DNA of 64,000 bases from positions 199,556 to 263,555 of the forward strand of contig MELF01000017.1 of assembly GCA_001767525.1 (NCBI GenBank), given 5' to 3'. The stretch is from Acidobacteria bacterium RIFCSPLOWO2_12_FULL_68_19 (lineage in GTDB: Bacteria; Acidobacteriota; Vicinamibacteria; Vicinamibacterales; UBA2999). A program made the translations under genes and the position numbers. Shown here one piece after another: positions 55,047-62,606 of this stretch (within the stretch, counting starts at the first letter, position 1; each line of letters opens with the position of its first letter). Under the pieces are notes generated by a model. That model ran no database searches. It worked only from the letters and a program-made list of their open reading frames with translations, and had not been told where the DNA came from.

Positions 55047-55305
55047 GGACGAAAAGACAGGAATGTATCGCGTCCTGCACGACTTCGAGTGGGGCCATCT
55101 TGCACAGGTATCGCCGAACGAGATCGCGCTTGATGCCAAGCACCCGGACCGCCTGCCGCCCGACCACAGGCACGACACGCTGAAGAACCGCATGGGTGTC
55201 TGGCATCCGAAGGAAGGATCATGCGTCTCGGCACAGCCCCTCCCCGATGCGGCACAGCCGCCGACGCATCGGCGTGGCGCATGAAGAAGAATTCGCATAC
55301 GTGAG
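55047..55305 (-). other. Interrupted gap with possible unknown gene fragment
   Basis: About 260 nt without an intact gene. In one minus frame (about 55060-55206) the translation VLGIKRDLVRRYLCKMAPLE is protein-like, not shadow-like, with K, I, Y, M and C residues, then runs out of frame into the FkbM remnant. It may be the tail of another deleted gene. No promoter or terminator is evident. Confidence 0.4.
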
Positions 55306-56832
55306 TCACGGCCCGTGACCGGCAGCGTTCGTCCTCCGCGCCGCGCGGTCCCGCTTGAGGCCCTTCATCGATCGTTTCCGGCGCGGCTCGAGGACCGACG
55401 CCACCACTGCAGGCAACAACGAGAGATAGCGTGCGCTCGTCGACGTCCGCATCGGAAGCGGCGCCGGCACACTGCACAGATCTTCGATCGCTTGGACGAG
55501 ACGAGGCGTCGCCGGCGTATCGAGCCCGTACGGCCTCACGAACATTTCCACGAATCGAGAGAACTGTCGACTCACCTCAGGATCCGGCCTGAGCGCCTCG
55601 GCGAGCTGCTCCAGATGCTCATCGAACGACCGCGCGACCCGCAGGAACCCAAACTCGTGATTCACGAGGTAGTGAAAGTGAACCGTGCCTTCCTGTGTCT
55701 CCTTGAAGCGTTCGTCCAGTATGGTCAGCGCCTTTCGCCGAAGGATGGCGGCGTCGATCAGCGCGCTCGTGTTGATGCCGACGACCGCGGCGGCGTGATG
55801 GATGGAGTCGAACAGGTCCTGTCTATCGGCGGAGGTCATCGGGTTCGCACCGTCGCGTGGATACATGACGAGGTTGTCCGGGCAGTCGTTCCGGAGCGGC
55901 ACCCAGCAGTGCACGTTCTGCGGATGTGGCCGGATGAGGACGCCAGCGCTCCGCAGCGCCGTATCGGTGGCGGAGCGTACGCGGGAGATCCATTCACGCG
56001 CGAACGTCGATTCGTCCGACGAGATGAACGTCGACGAGCCGACGTACAGCACATACGGCCGGGAGGCGTCGAGGCCGATGCGGCCGCAGAACTCGCGTCG
56101 GTCGCTCGGGATCGACGTGAACCACTGATCGTACGCCTCGGCGCCAGTCACCACGACGCGGGCAGCAGGCACAGCATGGATCCGAACAGCCTCGTCGGCC
56201 TGGAGGCGATTCCACACCGCCACCATGTCGGGCATGACGCAAATCTGCCCCTTGTTCGTGAGATTGTCCCAGCTATGTACGAGTAGCGCCGTGCGGATGC
56301 CAAGCGCCCGCGCCGCCTTGACCAGTTCGGTCTGCGGCGAGCCTAGGTCAACCAGCGGCGAGACCACGAGCACGTCGGGACGGACCCCACGGAGGTACTC
56401 GACGACGGCACGGTCCGGAGGAGCAGCCCACTCGAGCCCATGGCATATCCGCGCAAAAGAGCGACCGGAGGCGAACCGCCGGACAAGCGGTAACGCCGTG
56501 ATGTGCCGCGCCACTACCGGCACCCGCGCCGCCGCACGCTGGCGCAGCTTCGCCGTGTGCCGGAACTCCGGCCGAAAGTAACGGGCGTAGTCGTGCATGC
56601 TGCGGATCCAATTGACCCATGGTGTCCAGAACACCGACGGAAAGGACCGCACGTCGCACTGAACGCCGTGCTGCGTCTCGTACTCGTGGAGCAGCACACT
56701 TGCTTCACTCTTTGCCTTCTTGAGATGGTTGAAGAGGAGCTGAACCTCATGCCCGCGCTCCGCCAGTAGCCGGATTGTGGAGTCGAAATTCCGCAGGTAG
56801 CCAGGGTGAGCGAGCGAAAACAGGACGTTCAT
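55306..56832 (-). CDS. GT-B-like module protein (stand-alone)
   Basis: 508 aa with a single module: HPGYLRNFDSTIRLLAERGHE, HSWDNLTNKGQICV, VWNRLQADEAVRIHA, TGAEAYDQWF, RPHP, LFDSIHHAAAVVGINTSA and VHFHYL. A short basic tail follows. It is coupled by a 4-nt overlap to the GT32 gene, and this pair lies between two halves of a disrupted fusion gene. Codon and base use look slightly less GC-rich than in the flanking fusions, though I did not compute this. Confidence 0.75.
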   Translation of the reverse strand: MNVLFSLAHPGYLRNFDSTIRLLAERGHEVQLLFNHLKKAKSEASVLLHEYETQHGVQCDVRSFPSVFWTPWVNWIRSMHDYARYFRPEFRHTAKLRQRAAARVPVVARHITALPLVRRFASGRSFARICHGLEWAAPPDRAVVEYLRGVRPDVLVVSPLVDLGSPQTELVKAARALGIRTALLVHSWDNLTNKGQICVMPDMVAVWNRLQADEAVRIHAVPAARVVVTGAEAYDQWFTSIPSDRREFCGRIGLDASRPYVLYVGSSTFISSDESTFAREWISRVRSATDTALRSAGVLIRPHPQNVHCWVPLRNDCPDNLVMYPRDGANPMTSADRQDLFDSIHHAAAVVGINTSALIDAAILRRKALTILDERFKETQEGTVHFHYLVNHEFGFLRVARSFDEHLEQLAEALRPDPEVSRQFSRFVEMFVRPYGLDTPATPRLVQAIEDLCSVPAPLPMRTSTSARYLSLLPAVVASVLEPRRKRSMKGLKRDRAARRTNAAGHGP

Positions 56833-57836
56833 TCGGCCGGGGGTGTGCTCAGCGACTTCTGGAGCCGCTTGCGTTCCGCGCGCTCGAGCTTCCCCTGTCT
56901 CTCTAGGGTCTCGAGCCGCAGCGTCAGGCGGTCGATTCCGCGGTCCAGCCGCCCGAGGCGTCTGTGAATCTGCTCTAACATGTGCAGCTTCTTCGCGATC
57001 CTGAGGAGTGCCGGTATGATGCCGAGCTCACGCCGCTCATTGCCGTGGAACTGATCGCCCGACTGGGCATTCGCCGAAGACTCCGGCTGGCCGTATCTCG
57101 ACGAAAGCTCCTGCAGCCGTGCGCGTAGCTGCCCGGTATCGGACAGCTTCAGCACCGCGTTCACCTCCCGCACGACACCCAAGAGTTCGTTCTGCATCTC
57201 GCGGAGCCGCTCTTCGGCCACCCGCGCCGCCTTGCGAAACCCCTCCTCGTCCTTCCACGAACGCTCGACGTGATGAATCGCGAACGCCCGCGACCGCTGC
57301 TCGACGTTCAGAGGATAGAACACCCACGGCTCGAAGACCTTGACCTCGGGATGTCCGAGGAGGACGCGGTTCATCAGAAGTGGACCGGTTGCTTCCTTGT
57401 CGTACCCGTGACACTCGCGCGGGCGGCATGCCCGAATGACTTCCAGCACGATGGGGTGCTGCGGCACGGCGCCGATCACGGCGTTGTTGGCCGATCCGAG
57501 CTTCGTATCCGCTACGAAGAAATCGAGGCCGTTGATCAGCTTGTCGATCGGCCGTAGACATTCGATGTCGGTGTCCACGTACACGCCGCCACTCGCATGG
57601 ACGACCTCCAACCGAAGCATGTCCGAGCGCTCGACCGGATTGCGCAGGCGGTCACGAATCTCGGGCCTTATTAGCGTGGCGGGCAGATTCTCCTCCGTCC
57701 AGAGCCGGAATTCCCAGTCCGGATGGTGCTCCGTCCACGTCTCGCGATACCGCACGAATTCATCAGGCAGCGGCCTTTGGCCGAGCCACACCTGATGAAT
57801 GATCTTCGGAATCATCCCTCCCATTCTGGCCATCAC
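56829..57836 (-). CDS. Family 32 glycosyltransferase (DXD sugar-binding, OCH1-like)
   Basis: IPKIIHQVWLGQRPLPDEF is the GT32 opening, WEFRLWTEENLP and SDMLRLEVVHASGGVYVDTDIECLRP contain the DxD (DTD) donor site. The C-terminal 120 residues are a predicted coiled coil (KLERAERKRLQ). Start candidates are GTG 57836, which overlaps the remnant's stop, or ATGs at 57833, 57824 and 57815; the last gives the family-typical MIPKII. It adds a hexose or hexosamine, often in capsule assembly. Confidence 0.86.
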   Translation of the reverse strand: MMARMGGMIPKIIHQVWLGQRPLPDEFVRYRETWTEHHPDWEFRLWTEENLPATLIRPEIRDRLRNPVERSDMLRLEVVHASGGVYVDTDIECLRPIDKLINGLDFFVADTKLGSANNAVIGAVPQHPIVLEVIRACRPRECHGYDKEATGPLLMNRVLLGHPEVKVFEPWVFYPLNVEQRSRAFAIHHVERSWKDEEGFRKAARVAEERLREMQNELLGVVREVNAVLKLSDTGQLRARLQELSSRYGQPESSANAQSGDQFHGNERRELGIIPALLRIAKKLHMLEQIHRRLGRLDRGIDRLTLRLETLERQGKLERAERKRLQKSLSTPPAE

Positions 57837-58099
57837 ATGAGGCGCGGCGAGTAGAGCGCCAGCCGCACATCGCGGCCAAGCAATCCCCAGCCGCTGTCCC
57901 GGGGTTCGTTGTCCCTCTCAGCAAAGCTCGGGTATTCGCTGGCAAGCTGTCGGGCGATGCCGATTGGATCCAGCTGGAGGCACCTGGAGGTGCCGCGGAA
58001 CGCGATATGGACGTGATGGCCGCGATCACAGAGCAGGCGCAGCGCCGAGTCGAAGTTCCGGACGTACACGGTGCTCCGCATGAAGAACAGGACCTTCAT
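57833..58099 (-). pseudogene. Truncated N-terminal fragment of a GT-B-like module
   Basis: 88 codons: the start MKVLFFMRSTVYVRNF and the segment through GWGLLGRDVRL align with residues 1-80 of the intact modules, then the sequence breaks off in unrelated residues and stops. The SWDN, RPHP and NTSA blocks are all missing. ATG 58099 overlaps the intact fusion's stop by 4 nt. Its 5' 45 nt match the start of the 846-aa fusion gene at 39 positions. Confidence 0.78.
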
Positions 58100-60567
58100 C
58101 GTCCGGCTCCGTGACCGTCTCGCACGAACACGCCGTACCAGATCGCCTGCTCCCCCCTCCTGGTCGTGGAGACGACCTTCGAGTCCAGCCGGAACCCGTG
58201 CCGCTCGAGCATGCCGGTGACAGCGTCGGAAGCCGGGGTCGCCACTTCCACGAGCATCGATCGCAGAGCCTGCGACGACAGGGTGCACGAGGCGCCCTCG
58301 AGCACGGCCAGCTCTCCTCCGTCGACGTCGAGCTTGATGTGCGTGGGCGGCGGCAGATGCAGCAAGTTGACGACGTCATCCAGACGGAACGTCATGACCG
58401 GCTGCTCGTACCGGACCGGACCGTCACCGGACGCGCCGGGACCCAGGACGTGGCGGGCAGCGCCAGGTTCCAGATTGCGAAGCCCGAGGACGGTCATGCC
58501 GGTGACGCTCGAGAGCGCCACCGGGACGGGCGTCACCTGCCCGGCTACTTCGTTGAGGACGACGTTGGCGCAGAGCGTCGCCACGGTTGCGTAACTCGGC
58601 TCGAATGCGACCACCCGCGCGCCGCCGTCCGGCTTCTTCGCGGCGACGAGGGAATAGGCGCCCACGTTGGCGCCGATGTCGTAGAGCACGTCCCCCTGCC
58701 CGATGCTGTCGTGGATCCACTCGATCGTGAACGGCTCCTTGCTGCACGCGCGCAGCCGGAACTCCTCGGCGTCGGTCATGACGCGCATGTAGATGTCCGC
58801 GTGCGCGTAATCGAGCTTCCGCGGCCTGGTGGCGGAATGCAGCTCGATGTACGACAACGGCGGGAACTCGTCGAAGGTGGCGCGAAGGAAGCTCCTCCGG
58901 TCCACTTCGCCCAGCCGGCGGAAGCCCGCGACGAGGGCCGGCATGGTCTGCAGCTCCTTCGCCTGGTCGGCGGCAGCCCGCCGGGCGCGCTTCTCGGCCT
59001 CCTCCAGCGCCTGCTCCGCGCGCCGCGCCCGCTCCTGGGCGTCGCGGGCGCGGCGCTTGACCTTGCTCAGCACGCGCTGCGCCGCCTGAGTCGAGGCCGC
59101 GATCTCGGCCTCGCGCTCGAGCACGGCGGCGCGGCGAGCCAGCCGCGGGCGGGCGAGCGGCGCCCACAGGGGCTCCCGATGGCGCCGCGCCGGCCGGCGC
59201 GCGAGCCGCTCGAGCGCGTCGACCAGACGTGGGGTCGAGGGCGCATCGATCCCGAACGGTCGGACGAACGCCTCCACAAAGCGTCGCCCCCGGCCGTCGT
59301 CCTCGTGCGGCGTCTGCACGGCTGACTCCAGCTGCGCGAAGTGCTCGGCGAAATCGTGCGCCTCGTGCACCAGTCCGCCGTTGGCGCTGCGAAGATGGTG
59401 GAAGTGCAGCGTGCCGTCCTGGGTGTCCCGGAACTCCGGCGCGAGCACCGTGTAGACCGGACGCCCGAGAATGGCGCTCTCGATCTCGGCCGTCGTGTTG
59501 ACGCCCACGACCGCCGCACTGTGGTAGATCGAGTCGAAGTACGCGCTGCGCGTCTCGATATCCACCGGAGCTGCCCCCGCCGGCGGCCACACGGCGATGT
59601 CGCCGAGACTGCTGAGATCGACGTTCTGCCACTGGTCCGCATTCTGCGGGTGCGGCCGCACGAGGATTCCCACGCGCCGAAGCGCCGCCGAGGGCGACTG
59701 GCGAACCTGCGCCGCCCAGCTGCGGACGAACGGCACCTCTTCGGGAGCGACGAATTTCGACGAACACACGTACAGGAGGTACGGCCGATCGGCAGGCAGC
59801 CCGACGCGTGCGCAGAACGCCTCCTGCGTCGTACTGGGGCGCCAGTCGAACCAGTGGTCGAACGCCGCCGCGCCCGTCACGGCCACACGGCGGGCGGGAA
59901 TGGCGTGCAGCGTCATGGCCTCGTGTTTCATCGCCTCGTTCCACACGGCGACGAGGTCGACCGGCCCGTGGATCAACCCCTTGTTGGTCAGGTTGTCCCA
60001 GCTGGCGACGCACAGCGCGGTTCGCACGCCAAGCACCCGGGCGCTGCGGATGAACTCGGTCTGGGGGGAGCCGGGCTCGATGAGCGGCGTGACCGCGAGC
60101 ACGTCGGGGCGCGCCTTGGCGACGTAGGCGTCGATGGCGGGGTCGCGCGGGATCGCACGATCCATGAGCTGCAGCGATCGCATCAGCAGCGTCCGCCCGA
60201 GCGGAGTGGCCGTGAACCCCTGCTGCGCCCGATCGAGGATCGCCGGCGCCACCTCACGCGTGGCGCGCTCCCGGAGCTTCGGCGCGTCCCGGTACTCCGG
60301 CGCCAGGTACCGGAGGTAGTCGACGCCCCGGCGCAGTTCGCGCGCCAGCAGCCCCCATCCGTCCGTCCGCGCCGGAATGTCGCCGCAGGAGAAGTTCGAG
60401 TACTGCTCGGCCAGGCGCCGGGAGACGTCGATCGGATCGAGCAGCGGGTGTCTCTCTCTGTTCTGATAGGCGACGTGCACGCGGTGTCCGCGCTCGCACA
60501 GCAGCCGGATGGTCGATTCGAAGTTTCGAACGTATCCGGAATGACGCATGACGAAGAGCAGTCTCAT
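58096..60567 (-). CDS. Fusion of GT-B-like module and FkbM-type methyltransferase
   Basis: 823 aa. GT-B-like module 1-455: GYVRNFESTIRLLCERGHR, SWDNLTNKGLIH (189-200), VWNEAMKHEAMTLH, TGAAAFDHWF, RPHP (304-307), YFDSIYHSAAVVGVNTTA. A coiled coil (about 476-541) connects to an FkbM methyltransferase (557-823) with DIGANVGAYSLVAA (630-643) and THIKLDVDGGE (742-752). Start ATG 60567. It probably transfers a sugar and O-methylates it. Fusion of these two activities is not one I know from a characterised enzyme. Confidence 0.82.
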   Translation of the reverse strand: MRLLFVMRHSGYVRNFESTIRLLCERGHRVHVAYQNRERHPLLDPIDVSRRLAEQYSNFSCGDIPARTDGWGLLARELRRGVDYLRYLAPEYRDAPKLRERATREVAPAILDRAQQGFTATPLGRTLLMRSLQLMDRAIPRDPAIDAYVAKARPDVLAVTPLIEPGSPQTEFIRSARVLGVRTALCVASWDNLTNKGLIHGPVDLVAVWNEAMKHEAMTLHAIPARRVAVTGAAAFDHWFDWRPSTTQEAFCARVGLPADRPYLLYVCSSKFVAPEEVPFVRSWAAQVRQSPSAALRRVGILVRPHPQNADQWQNVDLSSLGDIAVWPPAGAAPVDIETRSAYFDSIYHSAAVVGVNTTAEIESAILGRPVYTVLAPEFRDTQDGTLHFHHLRSANGGLVHEAHDFAEHFAQLESAVQTPHEDDGRGRRFVEAFVRPFGIDAPSTPRLVDALERLARRPARRHREPLWAPLARPRLARRAAVLEREAEIAASTQAAQRVLSKVKRRARDAQERARRAEQALEEAEKRARRAAADQAKELQTMPALVAGFRRLGEVDRRSFLRATFDEFPPLSYIELHSATRPRKLDYAHADIYMRVMTDAEEFRLRACSKEPFTIEWIHDSIGQGDVLYDIGANVGAYSLVAAKKPDGGARVVAFEPSYATVATLCANVVLNEVAGQVTPVPVALSSVTGMTVLGLRNLEPGAARHVLGPGASGDGPVRYEQPVMTFRLDDVVNLLHLPPPTHIKLDVDGGELAVLEGASCTLSSQALRSMLVEVATPASDAVTGMLERHGFRLDSKVVSTTRRGEQAIWYGVFVRDGHGAGR

Positions 60568-60597
60568 CGGCCTGAGCGGGAGCGTCGGCGACGCGTG

Positions 60598-61422
60598 TCA
60601 GCGGCGTACGAACAGGACATCAGCAACCCGCGGAAAGGCGCCCGGCGGGCGATGCTCGACGACCTCCGCCACTTCGTAATCGAGACGCTGCATGAACGCC
60701 GTGACGGCGCCGACGCGTGGATCGGCGGCGTCGGCCTCGATCAACTCCGTGTACACCTCGCACGGCGACGACGACAGCACCTCCGCCGCGCCGGCCAGCA
60801 CCTTGTCCTCGACGCCATCGACGTCGAGCTTGATCCGGGTCGGCCTGGCCAGACCCGTCACGCGCACGAGATCGTCCAGCCTGAACGTCAGCACGTGCTC
60901 GACGGCGGCCGGCGTGAAGGGGCGCCGCGCGTAATCGAGCGGCTCGCCGACGGTGTGCGACGCGCTTCCGGCGCCGAGGCGCGACCGGTGGAACGGCCGC
61001 ACGCCTGTTTCGTCGAACAGCGCGACCTGCAGCGGCGTCACGACGTTGCCGAGATCGTTCGCAAGGATGTTGCGAACGAGCGCCGCAAAGCTGTCGAACG
61101 CCGGTTCGACGGCGATGACCGGCACGCGTCCCCCGTGGAGACGGGCGGCGACGAGCGAGAGGCCCCCGATGTTGGCGCCGATGTCCAGGAAGACGTCGGA
61201 GGGGCCGAACGAAGCGAGCCACGTGACGAGCGGCGCCTGCTGCACGCGCCGCCGCCGCGCCCGCTTGTACTCGGAGATCGATCCGAGGTTGAAGCGGAGG
61301 CCGTCCTGGTCCTCGAAACCCGCGGTCGCCTGCAGCTCTTCCAACAGGCGCAGGCGGAACCTGATCGGCAGGGTGGCGGCCTCGTCGATGAGGAGCCGAA
61401 GCTTCTCTTCCCCCGCCCTCAC
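60598..61422 (-). CDS. FkbM-family SAM methyltransferase
   Basis: 274 aa. FLDIGANIGGLSLVAARLHG is the SAM site, VIAVEPAFDSFAALVRN motif II, TRIKLDVDGVED the late acidic motif and VLTFRLDDLV a further family block. It is an independent paralogue of the FkbM half of the 823-aa fusion. GTG 61422 gives a complete family-length protein. A likely O-methyltransferase for a glycan sugar, next to the exporter genes. Confidence 0.84.
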   Translation of the reverse strand: MRAGEEKLRLLIDEAATLPIRFRLRLLEELQATAGFEDQDGLRFNLGSISEYKRARRRRVQQAPLVTWLASFGPSDVFLDIGANIGGLSLVAARLHGGRVPVIAVEPAFDSFAALVRNILANDLGNVVTPLQVALFDETGVRPFHRSRLGAGSASHTVGEPLDYARRPFTPAAVEHVLTFRLDDLVRVTGLARPTRIKLDVDGVEDKVLAGAAEVLSSSPCEVYTELIEADAADPRVGAVTAFMQRLDYEVAEVVEHRPPGAFPRVADVLFVRR

Positions 61423-61443
61423 CTCACGCCGCCCCCACGGCGT

Positions 61444-61725
61444 TCACGCATCCGTGCGCGCGTCGCTCCTGCGTCTTGCGGCAATCTTGCTCGCCCGCCG
61501 GCGCCGGAGGCGGGCATGGTCCCGAGCCTCGGCGACGGTCGCCGCAGCCCCTTCGATGCGCGTGCGCGCATCCCGGGCCGCCGCCCGCAACTCGCGCACG
61601 GCGCGGCCGTACGCCTCGAGGACGGCCCCGGCGGCGACGCCCGCCCCACTGTCTCCTTCGCGGGCGCGACCGACGCGATCGAGGAGCGCCAGGACGGCGT
61701 CGAACCGCAGGTCTGGCTGGTTCAC
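61444..61725 (-). CDS. Small Ala/Arg-rich coiled-coil protein
   Basis: 93 aa beginning with GTG 61725, whose first bases overlap the stop of the ABC permease (GTGA), the same join used throughout the operon. The protein is highly helical and charged, with heptad-like AVRELRAAARDARTRIEGAA and a basic tail. It resembles the linkers between modules of the large fusions. No family was recognised. It may be a genuine small partner of the methyltransferase or a remnant of a larger fusion. Confidence 0.55.
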   Translation of the reverse strand: MNQPDLRFDAVLALLDRVGRAREGDSGAGVAAGAVLEAYGRAVRELRAAARDARTRIEGAAATVAEARDHARLRRRRASKIAARRRSDARTDA

Positions 61726-62606
61726 AGACGATCGATCGTCGACGATTCGTTGGCGGTGAAGAACCAGATGCCGGCCGCCATCGCCACGACCGCAATCCCG
61801 AACGAGGTGGCCAGCGGAAGGAGCGGCAGCTCTCCGACGCCGAGGACTCCCCACCGGAACGCGGCGACCACCGAGGCCATCGGATTGATGAAGATGAGCC
61901 ACCGATGCTCGGGCGGCACCAGCGAGATCGGATAGAAGACCGGCGTCAGGTACATCCAGAACTGCATGAAATAGCGCAGTCCGAACCGTGTTTCCTTGTG
62001 CCGTGCCTGGAAGACGCACGTCCAGAGGATGACGCTCAACGCGCAGAACACGGTGAAGACGCTCATCAGCAGCGCGACGAGCAGGCTCGGCCCTACCCTG
62101 ACGTAGAGCACGCCGTCCTTCCAGAGATAGAAGAGCGCGACGAGCGTCAGCAGCACCATGTAGATGAGGAAGTAGGCCGCCGCCGGCGCGACCGATGCGA
62201 TGGGTGAGATCAGCCGCGGGAAGTACAGCCGCTTGATGAGGCTCTTGTGCTGGTCGAGGCACTTGGTCCCGAAGAGGATCGATCGGTCGAACAGGCTCCA
62301 CGGCACGAAGCCGGTCATGAAGAACAGCACGAACGGCACGCCGTCGGACGGAAGCCGCAGGAGCCCGCCGAACACGAAGCCGCCCACGAGAATCGGGAAG
62401 AGCGGCCGCGCAAACAGCCAGAAGATCCCGAGCGACGTGCCTTCGTACAAATCCTTCACCGTGCGAACGGCCAGGAACCACAGCAGCCGGCGGTACCGCC
62501 AGAGCTCGATCGCCCGGGCGGCGGTCCCTTCCCGGGCCGGCTCGATGACCCAGGTTTCGGTCTCGCCCGGCCGGTCGATGGCTGCACCGTCAGAAGCGCG
62601 CGACAC
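61722..62606 (-). CDS. wzm: ABC-2 polysaccharide export permease (Wzm type)
   Basis: 294 aa, six predicted transmembrane segments, with the conserved LWYRRLLWFLAVRTVKDLYEG-type cytoplasmic start (seen here as YRRLLWFLAVRTVKDLYEG) and the late FYPISLVPPEHRWLIFINPM motif of TagG/Wzm permeases. It moves lipid-linked glycan across the inner membrane with the Wzt ATPase. GTG 62606, preceded by AAGGGG, overlaps the ATPase gene by 17 nt. It indicates ABC-dependent export and not a Wzx/Wzy pathway; no Wzx or Wzy was found. Confidence 0.9.
   Translation of the reverse strand: MSRASDGAAIDRPGETETWVIEPAREGTAARAIELWRYRRLLWFLAVRTVKDLYEGTSLGIFWLFARPLFPILVGGFVFGGLLRLPSDGVPFVLFFMTGFVPWSLFDRSILFGTKCLDQHKSLIKRLYFPRLISPIASVAPAAAYFLIYMVLLTLVALFYLWKDGVLYVRVGPSLLVALLMSVFTVFCALSVILWTCVFQARHKETRFGLRYFMQFWMYLTPVFYPISLVPPEHRWLIFINPMASVVAAFRWGVLGVGELPLLPLATSFGIAVVAMAAGIWFFTANESSTIDRL

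Noticed and set aside
59341-61935. 864-codon plus-strand open frame opposite the FkbM and GT-B genes
   Set aside because: It covers several minus-strand genes with clear motifs, has no family motif and shows Arg/His/Asp-rich composition typical of GC-rich antisense frames.
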